Notes: generated by a model from the sequence alone, not told the origin. Counted from the first letter of the stretch, positions 43,673-53,565 are shown. The stretch is DNA of 64,000 nucleotides from Brachyspira murdochii DSM 12563 (GCF_000092845.1 NC_014150.1:2293510-2357509), one strand, 5' to 3'. Translations and numbers: made by a program.

Positions 43673-46234
43673 TTATTTTACAACTATGTTTACAAGCTTA
43701 CCTTTAACATAAACTACTTTAACAATGTTTTTGCCGTCTGTAAACTGTTTTACTTTTTCGCTTGATAGTGCCTGAGTTTTAGCATCATCTTCGCTTATAT
43801 TAATATCAGCTTCTACTCTGTCCCTTATTTTACCATTTACTTGAAATACTAATTCAAATACATCATCTTTGCAGTACTCTTCATTATGTTCAACCCAGCT
43901 TTCTTCAAGTATCATCTTACCAAAGTTTAATATCTGATAAAGCTCTTCTGTTATATGAGGAGCTATAGGATTAAGAAGTATTAAATATCCTCTTATAACC
44001 TCTTTAAACATAGCATATTCATCATCACCATTTAATTTTATTGATGACATATCATTTAAAAGCTCCATCAAAGCAGCAATTGCAGTGTTAAAATGGAATC
44101 TGTCTTTGATATCTATTGTAACTTTTTTTATAGTTTTATGATATTTTTTATAAAGATTTTTAGCTTCTTTTGATAAGTTATTATAATCAAATGATTTATT
44201 ATTTTTGAATGCCTCTTCATCTTTGTATTTTAGAAATAAGTTCCAAATTCTGTTTAAAAATCTTGCAGAACCTTTAACACCCTCATCAGACCATTCTTTA
44301 TCTTTTTCTGGCGGAGCAGCAAACATAACAAATATTCTAACGGCATCAGCCCCAAAAAGCTCTATAATCTCAGTAGGATCAATACCATTCGCTTTTGATT
44401 TAGACATCTTTTCCATTTTTACTATTATATCTTCTTTTTTTATACCGTCTTTTTCATATGCTTTATTATTCATCTCTTCCTGAGTATAGAATTTTTTTAG
44501 CTCTCTTGATTCATAGCTGTTTGCTAAAACCATACCTTGAGTAAGAAGTCTATTAAAAGGCTCATCTCCTTTGATAAGTCCGATATCTCTCATAAACTTG
44601 TACCAGAATCTTGAATATAAAAGGTGCATACAAGCATGCTCAATACCTCCTATATACTGGTCAACTCCAAGCCAAGCATTGGCAATAGCTGGGTCAAAAG
44701 GCATTTTATCATTATGAGCATCAGTATATCTTGCATAATACCAAGAACTGCATGTAAATGTATCCATAGTGTCAGTTTCTCTTTTTGCCTTTCCTCCGCA
44801 TTTAGGACAAGTCGTATTAACGAATGACTCAGATTTTTTAAGAGGGTTATCTCCAACTGTAAACTCAATATCCATAGGAAGAGTTATAGGAAGTTCGCTT
44901 TCAGGCACAGGAACAATTCCGCATTTCTCACAATGTACAAAAGGAAGAGGATTACCCCAATATCTTTGTCTTGATATAAGCCAATCTCTAAGTTTGTATT
45001 GTACTTTCTCGCTGCCGAAACCTTTTTCTGATGCATAGCTAATTGCTTTTTTAATAGCATCTCTTGTAGAAAGTCCGTTTAAAATATCCGAATTAACAAC
45101 AACTCCGTCTTCAGTATATGCTTCAGTCATGTTTTCGGCTTTCAAAGAATTATCAGCATTCTGTATAACCACTTTTACAGGTATATTATATTTTTTAGCA
45201 AATTCAAAGTCTCTTTGGTCATGAGCAGGAACAGCCATTACAGCACCGCTTCCGTATTCAGCCAAAACGAAATTAGCAGCGTATAAAGGAGCTTTTTCTT
45301 TATTGAAAGGATTAATAACATATCTTCCAGTGAATACCCCCTCTTTCTCATAATCAGTTTTTTGATCTATTTTAGCAGATTTTTTTATGAACTCTTCTAC
45401 AGCATTTTTTTGCTCAGCTGTACACATATCTAAAAGTCCGTCATAATTCCAAGCTATAGCCATGTAAGTAACACCGTAAATAGTATCCGGACGGGTTGTA
45501 AATATAGGAAAATCCTTTCCGTCATCTAAAGTAAAATTAACATAAGCACCAACACTTCTTCCTATCCAGTTTTTCTGCATAGCTATAACATTATCAGGCC
45601 AGTATCCTTCAAGTAATTTTAAATCTGCGTCTAATTGTTCAGCATAATCGGTAACTTTTATATACCATTGTTCTAATTTCTTTTTAGTAACTTCTCCGTC
45701 GCATCTCCAGCAAGTTCCTTCAGGAGTAACCTGCTCATTAGCAAGAACTGTATTACAATGATCGCACCAGTTAACGTCTCCGCCTTTTCTGTATAGAAGA
45801 CCTTTCTCATACATTTTTAATATAAACCATTGTCCCCATTTATAATAGTCAGGTAGACAAGTAGTAACTTCTCTGTCCCAATCATAAGAGTATCCAAGTA
45901 AGTTTAACTGCTCTTTCATGTTAGCAATATTTTTTAAAGTCCATTCTGCTGGGTGAGTTTTATGTTCTATAGCAGCATTTTCTGCAGGCATACCAAAAGC
46001 GTCCCAACCCATAGGATGCAAGATATCATATCCTAAAAGCCTATAGTATCTAGCTATAGAGTCAGCTATAGTATAGTTAGAAACATGCCCCATATGCATT
46101 TTACCAGACGGATAAGGAAACATTTCCAGTACATAGTATTTTTTGTCTGTAGGTTTAGATACTGTTTTAAAAGAATTATTATCTTTCCAGAATTTCTGCC
46201 ATTTCTTTTCAATGGTAGTAAAATTATATTCCAT
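43673..46234 (-). CDS. leuS: Leucyl-tRNA synthetase
   Basis: It charges tRNA-Leu. The class I HIGH motif is in PYPSGKMHMGHVSNY (~40-55), the KMSKS motif in KMEKMSKSKANG (~600), and the CP1 editing domain has TTRPDTIYGVTYMA (~225). The zinc-binding region CEKCGIVPVPE and CPKCGGKA is present. GGAG is 8 bases before the ATG at 46234 (MEYNFTTIEKKWQ), so I start there instead of at the open-frame GTG at 46243. The resulting 853 aa are normal for the bacterial type. Copies B and C of the palindromic repeat flank the gene in opposite orientations. Confidence 0.97.
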   Translation of the reverse strand: MEYNFTTIEKKWQKFWKDNNSFKTVSKPTDKKYYVLEMFPYPSGKMHMGHVSNYTIADSIARYYRLLGYDILHPMGWDAFGMPAENAAIEHKTHPAEWTLKNIANMKEQLNLLGYSYDWDREVTTCLPDYYKWGQWFILKMYEKGLLYRKGGDVNWCDHCNTVLANEQVTPEGTCWRCDGEVTKKKLEQWYIKVTDYAEQLDADLKLLEGYWPDNVIAMQKNWIGRSVGAYVNFTLDDGKDFPIFTTRPDTIYGVTYMAIAWNYDGLLDMCTAEQKNAVEEFIKKSAKIDQKTDYEKEGVFTGRYVINPFNKEKAPLYAANFVLAEYGSGAVMAVPAHDQRDFEFAKKYNIPVKVVIQNADNSLKAENMTEAYTEDGVVVNSDILNGLSTRDAIKKAISYASEKGFGSEKVQYKLRDWLISRQRYWGNPLPFVHCEKCGIVPVPESELPITLPMDIEFTVGDNPLKKSESFVNTTCPKCGGKAKRETDTMDTFTCSSWYYARYTDAHNDKMPFDPAIANAWLGVDQYIGGIEHACMHLLYSRFWYKFMRDIGLIKGDEPFNRLLTQGMVLANSYESRELKKFYTQEEMNNKAYEKDGIKKEDIIVKMEKMSKSKANGIDPTEIIELFGADAVRIFVMFAAPPEKDKEWSDEGVKGSARFLNRIWNLFLKYKDEEAFKNNKSFDYNNLSKEAKNLYKKYHKTIKKVTIDIKDRFHFNTAIAALMELLNDMSSIKLNGDDEYAMFKEVIRGYLILLNPIAPHITEELYQILNFGKMILEESWVEHNEEYCKDDVFELVFQVNGKIRDRVEADINISEDDAKTQALSSEKVKQFTDGKNIVKVVYVKGKLVNIVVK

Positions 46235-46703
46235 AATTAACACTCCGTAGTTTGATACTATTTATTAATAAAAAATTAATTTATTATTTACATATTTTTA
46301 TGACAAAAATTATATTGCAAAACTCTATATTTTTCAAGTGATAATATTATTTTAAATTTATTGCACACTACACTATTTATTTTTTATGATTTTTATAATT
46401 AACTCTCTTAAAGTTTTTACTCAACAATATAAATAAATTTAATAATTTATTATAAACTGCCCACCCTTTATATTTTATTGTTTTATTTTGTAATTTTAAT
46501 TTTTATTGTTTTTATAGTTCAATCAGAAATTTTAGCACCCACCCAAGAGTTTATTAAATTTAAAAATCTACTCTACGCACGTTAAGTGTAATCTTATATA
46601 TAATCAAAATTAGAAAGCACAATTAAATTATATTTTTAATTTCATACTGCGTGCGGTGAATTTAGATATTACAATAGATTTTTATAGAGTTAGTATACAA
46701 ATT
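46235..46703. other. 469-bp intergenic region with repeat copy C
   Basis: It contains the leuS promoter region (46240-46400) and repeat copy C (46457-46680). No coding sequence is visible. Confidence 0.55.
46457..46680 (-). repeat. Palindromic intergenic repeat, copy C (reverse orientation)
   Basis: It begins TGCCCACCCTTTATATTTTA and contains CACCCACCCAAG and ACGCACGTTAAG, the reverse complement of the right part of copies B and D. The core is more diverged than A and B (TGCGTGCGG). Confidence 0.7.
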
Positions 46704-47289
46704 TTATATATTTAAATTTTTACTTAATAAGTATTTATCAAAAAAATTTTTTAATGGGCTTATATAATTATCAGATATGTTCCAAATTTCATTATTTGTA
46801 TAATTTCTTTTATCATCTTTAATTTCTTTTTGATTATATCCTTTTATTGATTCTAAATAAGCATATATTTTTGCTTTGTTTACTGGTATATTAGTATTAT
46901 CCAATTTTTCTATGCATCTTATATAATTATCAAAACAATTCATTATTTCTTTTCTTACAGCAATATTAATAAGCATATTTTCTAAATTTCCGTTATCTTT
47001 ATTATTTGGAAATAAAAATATATCATCATCAGCAATATAATTTTTTAGGTTAATTTTTATATTATTCATAGAACTTTTTATATCATTATCAGCATCAAAT
47101 ATAACAATTAATCTATAATTATCATCAATGTATTTTTTTATATTAATAACTTTATTTTCATTAAAATCTTTACCGCCATTTATTTCTATTTTTATATTGT
47201 TATTTATATAATTATAATGATATTTAATATAATTCTAAAAACTTTTTGTCGGCTTTACCTTCAACTAATATTAAATATTTTTGCTTCAT
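46704..47289 (-). pseudogene. TOPRIM-fold (DUF3226-like) nuclease gene, frameshifted
   Basis: The ATG at 47289 starts KQKYLILVEGKADKKFLELY, the Glu-containing first TOPRIM motif, then hits TAA at 47226-47224. A second frame, open from there to 46704, continues KYHYNYINNN, INGGKDF, the TOPRIM Asp motif RLIVIFDADND and FLFPNNKDNGNLE, and PVNKAKIYAYLESIKG near the end. Restoring two bases in the TATAT tract would give one ~195-aa protein. This fits DUF3226 architecture as I remember it. The ATG is 2 bp after the ATPase stop. It is either a real inactivation, a phase-like slip, or a sequence error. Confidence 0.75.
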
Positions 47290-47291
47290 AA

Positions 47292-48317
47292 TCAGTACCT
47301 TATATCAGAATCATTTTCAAGCAGCTCTTTGATACAATGTGTATCATAGTTATAAGATTGAAAACCTTTAGTTTCTGTATTCACTATATTTATAACATTT
47401 ATAGTATCTTTTATATCTTCAAACTCATCAATAACTATTTCAGATAAAAATTTTAATACTTCATAGCTATGTGTTGTAAAGAACATTTGTATATCATTAT
47501 TTTTGCTTAGATTTAATATGCTTCTTAATAAATGCTTTATAGTTTTATGATGCAAACCATTTTCCATTTCATCAACTAAAATGGTATTATATTTATTTGT
47601 TATTATAGGCAGTATAATAGATAAATATTTTTTTAATCCATCACCCATCAAATTTAATAATACTAATTCATTTATACCATTGATATTAATGTATATATCA
47701 TTTTTTAGTATATTAATTGCTTTTATGTCTTTATTGAAAAATGAAATCATTTTTAGTAATTCTTCTTCATTTTTATTTTTTAATATTTCAATTAAATAGT
47801 TAACTAATAAATTATATTCTATTATATTAGGTATATATGCTTCTCTTTTATTATCTGTATTTTCAGTTTTTCTGTTCATCATAAATATAGTATTATTAAT
47901 GTTAGGTATTGTTATTTTTTTTTCTTCTATGGTATTAGAATGTTCATCAATAATAATTATATTATAATTTAATTCAATATTATCATCATTAATTATTTTT
48001 TCATCTTTAAATATTGGGCTTATATTTATATTATAGCTTTTATTATCATATTTAGTATAATGTAAATTTATATTGTTATTATAGTCAAAATTATGGAATA
48101 GAGTTCGTATTTCAGCTTTATTATCTGTGAATCTATTTATAGCTTTTATATTTTCAATTATCTTGATACGGGATTCTGATAAAGTGAGCATTAAGGCTTC
48201 AAGTATACTTGTTTTACCGCAGTTATTTTTACCTACCAAAAAATTTATTTTTTTTATATTGTCTATTTTTAATTTATCAAAACCTCTGAAATTTTCTATA
48301 TATAAATCTTTAATCAT
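47292..48317 (-). CDS. AAA15/21-type ATPase, partner of the TOPRIM gene
   Basis: A 341-aa SMC/OLD-like ATPase. Its N-terminus DLYIENFRGFDKLKI leads to Walker A FLVGKNNCGKTSILEA (~25-40). Walker B is ILVDEMENGLHHK (~245), followed by the H-loop FFTTHSYEVL (~280). The middle insert (residues ~70-200) is unique and probably recognises a partner. ATPases of this type pair with TOPRIM proteins in PARIS- and OLD/Gabija-like anti-phage modules; here the TOPRIM gene follows directly. A defence role is inferred from this architecture alone. Confidence 0.85.
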   Translation of the reverse strand: MIKDLYIENFRGFDKLKIDNIKKINFLVGKNNCGKTSILEALMLTLSESRIKIIENIKAINRFTDNKAEIRTLFHNFDYNNNINLHYTKYDNKSYNINISPIFKDEKIINDDNIELNYNIIIIDEHSNTIEEKKITIPNINNTIFMMNRKTENTDNKREAYIPNIIEYNLLVNYLIEILKNKNEEELLKMISFFNKDIKAINILKNDIYININGINELVLLNLMGDGLKKYLSIILPIITNKYNTILVDEMENGLHHKTIKHLLRSILNLSKNNDIQMFFTTHSYEVLKFLSEIVIDEFEDIKDTINVINIVNTETKGFQSYNYDTHCIKELLENDSDIRY

Positions 48318-48447
48318 AATAAATCCATAAATTGAGATTATTATTAAATATCGGAGTTTGAAATAAAAAAATTCAGTTTATTAATTTTTATAATTATAAT
48401 TATATGATATAATTATTTTATTATTTTATAAAATTAGAGGAATTAAA

Positions 48448-49164
48448 ATGTATATACTGCCAGCAATAGACTTGAAAAACGGAGAAGTAGTAAGACTTGT
48501 TGAGGGAGATTATAATAATAAAACAACTTATTTTAAAGACCCTTTGGAAGTGCTGGATTTTTTTGTAGAAAGCGGAAGTGAGTATCTGCATGTTGTTGAT
48601 TTGGACGGTGCTAGCGATGGAGAGACAATTAATTTTAAAACAATAGAAAAAATAATAAAAAGATGCAGTTTATTTGTAGAAGTAGGCGGCGGTATAAGAA
48701 ATGAGGATACTATAAAAAGGTATTTAGATATAGGTGTAAAAAGAACTATACTAGGTACTGCTGCTGTTGAAAATATAGATTTTACAGAAAGTATGATTAA
48801 TAAATATAAAGATAATATAGCAGTTTCTATAGATTCAAGAGACAGAATGATAGCAGTAAAAGGCTGGAAAGAGATTAAGAGACATGATTCTGTAGAGTTT
48901 TGTATTAAGCTTGATAAAATGGGTATTGATACTATCATATATACAGATATTTCAAAAGACGGAAAACTTTCTGGTACTAATTTAGAAATATATAAAGAGT
49001 TAAGAGAAAAACTTTACTGTAATATTATAGCTTCAGGAGGAGTTACTTTTGAGGAGGAGATTATAAAATTGAGAGATATGAATATTAATGGTGCTATAGT
49101 AGGCAAGGCTATATATGAGGGGAAAATGGATTTAAAAAATATAATTAATATTTCAAAAAAATAA
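48448..49164 (+). CDS. hisA: 1-(5-phosphoribosyl)-5-[(5-phosphoribosylamino)methylideneamino]imidazole-4-carboxamide isomerase
   Basis: HisA carries out the fourth step of histidine biosynthesis. It is a TIM barrel with catalytic Asp8 in LPAIDLKNGE and a second Asp in TDISKDGKL (~residue 168). Phosphate-binding Gly motifs are VGGGIRNEDT (~80) and IASGGVTFEE (~195). The 238-aa length is normal. No other his genes are in the window, so it is detached from the rest of the pathway here. GAGG precedes the ATG by 7 bases. The closely related HisF is excluded by the HisA-type N-terminus PAIDLKNG. Confidence 0.9.
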   Translation: MYILPAIDLKNGEVVRLVEGDYNNKTTYFKDPLEVLDFFVESGSEYLHVVDLDGASDGETINFKTIEKIIKRCSLFVEVGGGIRNEDTIKRYLDIGVKRTILGTAAVENIDFTESMINKYKDNIAVSIDSRDRMIAVKGWKEIKRHDSVEFCIKLDKMGIDTIIYTDISKDGKLSGTNLEIYKELREKLYCNIIASGGVTFEEEIIKLRDMNINGAIVGKAIYEGKMDLKNIINISKK

Positions 49165-49191
49165 TTATATTATTTTGCAGGTATATTTCTT

Positions 49192-50148
49192 ATGAAAGAT
49201 ATAATGGAATTATTAGAAAAGTGCAGAAATACAGTAAAAAATAAATTCACTATAGAAGAAATAGAAAAAATAGAAGAGAGCGATAATTTTATAAAAGCTA
49301 TGATTGAAACTAATAATTTTAATATTTTTTATAATATGCTTAATGAAGATTATTCAAAAATGTTATTTGAGAAAATAGTAAGATACAGATATATGCTGTC
49401 ATTTTACAGAGATGTTCATATGAATTTTAAGAAAGAAGTATTATTTAGTTTTAAATACGGAGTTATTTCTGTGTATGATTGGATTATGAAGATGATTTCT
49501 TTTTTAATTTTTGATAGGAAATATTATCCTAAAGAAATAGGAGCATTTGCCTTATTTCATATATTTAAGATGAATCAATATAATGTTTTGGATATTTTTG
49601 AAGCTGCTAATGATAGTATTGTATTTGATGTAGGGGCTTGGAAGGGGGATACTGCTTATTTCTTTTCTAAAAGATGTAATAGTAATGCTAAAATATACGC
49701 TTTTGAGCCGGATAAAAATGCTTTTTGTACTTTAAAATCGATAAGAGAAAAATATAATTTGAGTAATGTTATACTTGAAAATATTCTTTTTTCTAATAAA
49801 AATGAGACAGTTGATTTTATATCTATGACTCCCAATATCCCTTCTGTTAAGATGAGTGCTGTTACAATAGATGAATTTGTAAAAAATAATAATATAGAAA
49901 GAATAGATTATTTAAAAATGGATGTTGAAGGTGCTGAGATGAATATACTTAAAGGGGCAGTGAATACAATTAAAAGTTTAAGACCTTCGCTTGCTATTGC
50001 AATTTATCATGGAGGTGAGCTTTTTATGGAAGATTTTTATAAGGTTCCAATATTTATAAAAGAGATAACAGAAAATTATGAATATTATATAAGAACATTT
50101 GCTCCTTGGGGCGGCGAGACAGTGATTTTTTGCAAACCTAGAAAATAG
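49192..50148 (+). CDS. FkbM family methyltransferase
   Basis: A 318-aa protein with a C-terminal SAM-dependent FkbM domain: motif I VFDVGAWKGDTAYFF (~residue 145), motif II IYAFEPDKNAF (~170), and the FkbM signature YLKMDVEGAEMNILKGA (~235-250). The N-terminal ~130 residues are helical, rich in Glu, Ile and Lys, with no clear family. FkbM enzymes often O-methylate polysaccharides or lipid sugars. It begins 28 bp after hisA, and no link in function is evident. It may act in surface glycan decoration. Confidence 0.85.
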   Translation: MKDIMELLEKCRNTVKNKFTIEEIEKIEESDNFIKAMIETNNFNIFYNMLNEDYSKMLFEKIVRYRYMLSFYRDVHMNFKKEVLFSFKYGVISVYDWIMKMISFLIFDRKYYPKEIGAFALFHIFKMNQYNVLDIFEAANDSIVFDVGAWKGDTAYFFSKRCNSNAKIYAFEPDKNAFCTLKSIREKYNLSNVILENILFSNKNETVDFISMTPNIPSVKMSAVTIDEFVKNNNIERIDYLKMDVEGAEMNILKGAVNTIKSLRPSLAIAIYHGGELFMEDFYKVPIFIKEITENYEYYIRTFAPWGGETVIFCKPRK

Positions 50149-50259
50149 AAAAAATAATAAAAATATGTTATACTATTATAGCAGAGCTTACTAATTGATG
50201 ATATTGACTTTTTATAAGTATCTTATAAAATCAAACTATATATTTAGGAGATTAAATTT

Positions 50260-50766
50260 ATGGCAAAAAGAGATATGATAAACAGCGTTATAGGAGACGG
50301 CTCATCATTTAAAGGCACTTTTATTGTTAAAGGTTCTTTTCAAATAGACGGCAAATTTGAAGGTGAATTGAAAATAGACGGTCATTTAGTTATAGGTCCT
50401 AACGGTAAAGTAAAAACAAGTACAATTATTACAGAAAGTATTACAATAGCAGGCACTTTGATTGGAAATATTGATGCCAGAAGAGAGGTAATATTAATAG
50501 AAACAGGAAGAGTTTTAGGAAATATAGAAGCTCCTAAAATAGATGTAGGCGAAGGTGCTGTTATACAGGGTGAAATGACTATTACAGGCGGTCAGAAAAA
50601 AGATATTTCAAAAGTTGTTGAAGAATCGTTTACCGGAGTAAAAATAGAGGATAACTCTTTTGATACTAGTAATACTTCATCTGTTAATTTAGAAAGTAAT
50701 AATACATCAGCTGCAGAGAATAATAGCTTTAACAGCAATTCTCAAAACAGCAGCAGTATTTTTTGA
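50260..50766 (+). CDS. Bactofilin (polymer-forming cytoskeletal protein)
   Basis: A 168-aa bactofilin. The DUF583 core (residues ~5-125) is a right-handed beta-helix of short repeated strands such as SFQIDGKFEGELKIDGHLVIG and TESITIAGTLIGNIDARREV. The tail after 130 is Asn/Ser-rich and disordered. Bactofilins polymerise without nucleotide and shape cells or position wall enzymes; in spirochaetes they matter for helical shape and motility. An AGGAG site precedes the ATG. It is followed by map after only 19 bp. It ends in TGA, showing TGA is a genuine stop in this genome. Confidence 0.92.
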   Translation: MAKRDMINSVIGDGSSFKGTFIVKGSFQIDGKFEGELKIDGHLVIGPNGKVKTSTIITESITIAGTLIGNIDARREVILIETGRVLGNIEAPKIDVGEGAVIQGEMTITGGQKKDISKVVEESFTGVKIEDNSFDTSNTSSVNLESNNTSAAENNSFNSNSQNSSSIF

Positions 50767-50785
50767 TTGATAAAGGTATATAAAA

Positions 50786-51580
50786 ATGGCTATAAAAATA
50801 AAAACTCCAGCTGAAATTAATTTAATGCGTGAAAGCGGTCATATATTAGCTAATGTATTTAAAGAAGTGGAAAAGATTGTTCAGCCGGGTATTTCAACAA
50901 AAGAGATAGATAAGTTTGTGTATGATTATATAAGAAAGCATAATGCCAAACCTTCATTTAAAGGTTATGGTAATCCTCCTTTCCCCGGTTCTATATGTTC
51001 TTCTATTAATAATGAAGTAATACATGGAATACCGAGCAAAAAGAAAATATTAAAAGACGGCGACATAATAGGTCTTGATATAGGCGTATATTATAAAGGC
51101 TATCATTCAGACAGAGCATTTACTTTTAAAGTAGGAAATGTATCTGAAGAGGCTTCAAGGCTTATTGATAAAACTATGGAGTCATTTTTTAATGGTGTTA
51201 AACAAATTAGAAATGGTATTCATTTGGGTGATGTTTCTTATGCCATACAAAAAACGGCAGAAGATGCAGGTTATTCTTTAGTAAGAGAGTTTCAAGGTCA
51301 TGGAGTAGGTGCTAATTTGCATGAAGAGCCTGCTGTACCTAATAGAGGAAAGCAGGGTACTGGACCTATACTTAAAACTAATATGGTTATAGCAATAGAA
51401 CCTATGGTTAATATGGGACATCATGCTATACTTATAGAAGACGATGATTGGACTATTATCACTAGAGACGGCTCATTATCCGCACATTATGAACATACAG
51501 TAGCTGTAAAAGAAGATGGGGTAGAAATACTCACAGCTTTGGAAGATGATGAAATAGTAAAAAAGTATATGAATAGTTAA
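50786..51580 (+). CDS. map: Methionine aminopeptidase, type I
   Basis: It removes the initiator Met. A 264-aa pita-bread enzyme with metal ligands in LDIGVYYKGYHSD (two Asp, ~103 and ~114), EFQGHGVGANLHEEPAVPN (His ~177), VIAIEPMVN (Glu ~210), and AHYEHTVAV (Glu ~241). It has no N-terminal zinc finger extension. It lies 19 bp after the bactofilin gene, likely co-transcribed. AAAGG-type site before the ATG is weak. Confidence 0.96.
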   Translation: MAIKIKTPAEINLMRESGHILANVFKEVEKIVQPGISTKEIDKFVYDYIRKHNAKPSFKGYGNPPFPGSICSSINNEVIHGIPSKKKILKDGDIIGLDIGVYYKGYHSDRAFTFKVGNVSEEASRLIDKTMESFFNGVKQIRNGIHLGDVSYAIQKTAEDAGYSLVREFQGHGVGANLHEEPAVPNRGKQGTGPILKTNMVIAIEPMVNMGHHAILIEDDDWTIITRDGSLSAHYEHTVAVKEDGVEILTALEDDEIVKKYMNS

Positions 51581-51669
51581 TATATTTAAAGCAAAAATTA
51601 TATAATGTAAAAATTATATTATACCGATAAATATTTATATAATAATATTTATTTTGATGTAGCTTATTT

Positions 51670-52500
51670 ATGAAACGTATATTTTTAATATTTAATATAT
51701 TGGTACTTAGCACTTTATATGTATATGCACAAGGTCAGTCGCTTAATGTTCCAAACAGAACAGCTGATACAGTTAGAACTGCTACAATAGATACAAATAT
51801 GTATAGTTCATTATTTAACGGAAAATTGGAGCCTGCTTGGGTATATATAGGCGAGGCTAAAAGAGCGATATATAACGGTGATATTCCTTATGCTTTATAC
51901 ATTATGAATAAAACTGTAATGTATTATCCTGACAGTGCTGATGCTCATTATTTTTTGGGCTTAATATATGAAAAAGAAGGCGGTAATCCTGCAGAGCAAG
52001 GCGGTGCTGCTTCTTACCGCTTGGCTATAGAAGAGTACAGAAAGGCCATTAATTTAGCTACTAATCTTACAATACCTGCTTACAAATTGGACGCTTATTT
52101 CAGTCTTCTTTATATTTATGAAAAGTTAATCGATGAAAATAATTATGCCAATATAGAAAAAGAAATTATTGCTATGGCTGAAAATACTTATATAGCGAAA
52201 GAAAAAGGAAGAATATATTTCAGATTAGCAGAGCATTACGGCAATAGAAACAGAGGTACAGCTGTAATTGATTATTACAGACAGTCTTACCTTAATGGAT
52301 ACAGACAAAAATTATCTCTTTTTAGAATGTCTTTAATTTACAGAAGAATGCGTAATTATGTTCAGGAAAAAGAGACTTTGACTCTTGCAAGCAAATATAG
52401 TTTTGATAATGTAGAACCTAGTAATTTTGAAGTAGAAAAAGCCATAGTTCAAAGATTAGAGGCTTTGAAGAATGTCAGAATACCTAAAAAATTGAATTAA
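51670..52500 (+). CDS. Exported TPR-like protein, 276 aa
   Basis: An N-terminal signal peptide (MKRIFLIFNILVLSTLYVYAQG, cleaved after YAQ or similar; written here in part) is followed by an alpha-helical domain. TPR-like helix pairs are seen at AWVYIGEAKRAIYNGDIPYA, DSADAHYFLGLIYEKEGG and YRLAIEEYRKAINLA. The rest is helical. It is probably periplasmic, and may be a scaffold in the envelope. No partner is apparent. A terminator follows immediately. Confidence 0.75.
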   Translation: MKRIFLIFNILVLSTLYVYAQGQSLNVPNRTADTVRTATIDTNMYSSLFNGKLEPAWVYIGEAKRAIYNGDIPYALYIMNKTVMYYPDSADAHYFLGLIYEKEGGNPAEQGGAASYRLAIEEYRKAINLATNLTIPAYKLDAYFSLLYIYEKLIDENNYANIEKEIIAMAENTYIAKEKGRIYFRLAEHYGNRNRGTAVIDYYRQSYLNGYRQKLSLFRMSLIYRRMRNYVQEKETLTLASKYSFDNVEPSNFEVEKAIVQRLEALKNVRIPKKLN

Positions 52501-52518
52501 TAGTATTATATATAAATG

Positions 52519-52551
52519 AGGCAGTGATAATTTTTTATCATTGCCTTTTTA
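52519..52551 (+). terminator. Intrinsic terminator
   Basis: AGGCAGTGATAA (52519-52530) pairs with TTATCATTGCCT (52535-52546), with one G-U pair, followed by a T run. Confidence 0.8.
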
Positions 52552-52632
52552 TTTGCATAAATATATATTGTTAAAAAGTCTTTATTATATTATTATATAC
52601 CAATTCAAAATAATAAAAATAGAGAAATAAAA

Positions 52633-53565
52633 ATGAAACCGATTATTTTATCATTAATGCTTTTATTTATATCAGCATTATTTTTATATCCTCAGGAAAA
52701 TGAATTAAATAATAATAATGAACTAAATTATCTATCAGATGATTATACTTTTACTAATCCTTTTCGTATATATAGTGTTGATAAATATTATATGGGCTGG
52801 CAGGATCCTAGGGCATTTATAGGACGTATATTATTTGGAAAAAATTTTAATGTAGAAAATAATTTATCGCTTATAGCCCCAGATGCTAATTGGGATTTTA
52901 AATCGATATCAGTATATGTAGAGGGCCGCCTTGCAAGTGAGATAATGTTTTACAGAAATAAATATTTTTCTGTAGGTATGGGCGGAGCTATGGAGATATC
53001 TATACTTGGAAGAAACAGCGGATTATTTGATGTATATGATTTTTCAGGGCAATTTATGGTATTTGCCGACCTTTGGCTTCAGAATCTTGTAGGCATTAAT
53101 ATGAAAATAAGATTTATACCAATGTATCATCAGTCAACACATTTGGTAGATGGTTTTAAGGGAGATACTTCAATAAAAAGCGGAAGCAGTTATGAATTCG
53201 CCTCTATAGCAGTTTATTATTATATTAAAAATTTCAGTATATATTTGGGTTCTGAAATTTCATATAATGCTGTAGGAAACAGTCCTCAATTATTTAGAAT
53301 ACATACAGGGCTTGATTATAGATTTCCTTTATATAAAGATCAAATCAGCTTAATAACAGGCATAAATATTGCAGCTATTTTGGACAAAAAAGATAGATTA
53401 GGTCTTATAAAAGATCCTTGGCATGCTGCTGTTAATTTCGGACTTGGTGTAGAGTTTTACAGATATGCTGTAGCTTTGAAAGTAGGATACGGTAAGCCTA
53501 GAGGGGCTTCAAGCTATTTTGGTTATGAGACTAAAGTGGGACTTGAAATAAGTTTATTATTTTAA
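52633..53565 (+). CDS. Predicted outer-membrane beta-barrel protein, 310 aa
   Basis: A signal peptide (PIILSLMLLFISALFLYPQ) is followed by a mature protein with alternating strands rich in Tyr, Phe and Gly. Turns include GVEFYRYAVALKVGYGKPRG near the end, and the last strand finishes LEISLLF with a terminal Phe, as in outer-membrane barrels. I do not recognise a named family. It has no neighbours in an operon, being flanked by a terminator upstream and 220 bp of non-coding DNA downstream. Confidence 0.7.
   Translation: MKPIILSLMLLFISALFLYPQENELNNNNELNYLSDDYTFTNPFRIYSVDKYYMGWQDPRAFIGRILFGKNFNVENNLSLIAPDANWDFKSISVYVEGRLASEIMFYRNKYFSVGMGGAMEISILGRNSGLFDVYDFSGQFMVFADLWLQNLVGINMKIRFIPMYHQSTHLVDGFKGDTSIKSGSSYEFASIAVYYYIKNFSIYLGSEISYNAVGNSPQLFRIHTGLDYRFPLYKDQISLITGINIAAILDKKDRLGLIKDPWHAAVNFGLGVEFYRYAVALKVGYGKPRGASSYFGYETKVGLEISLLF

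Noticed and set aside
42175-46700. CRISPR array
   Set aside because: The repeats here are few, long, in both orientations and of unequal spacing. There are no regular 25-40 bp repeats with unique spacers and no cas genes.
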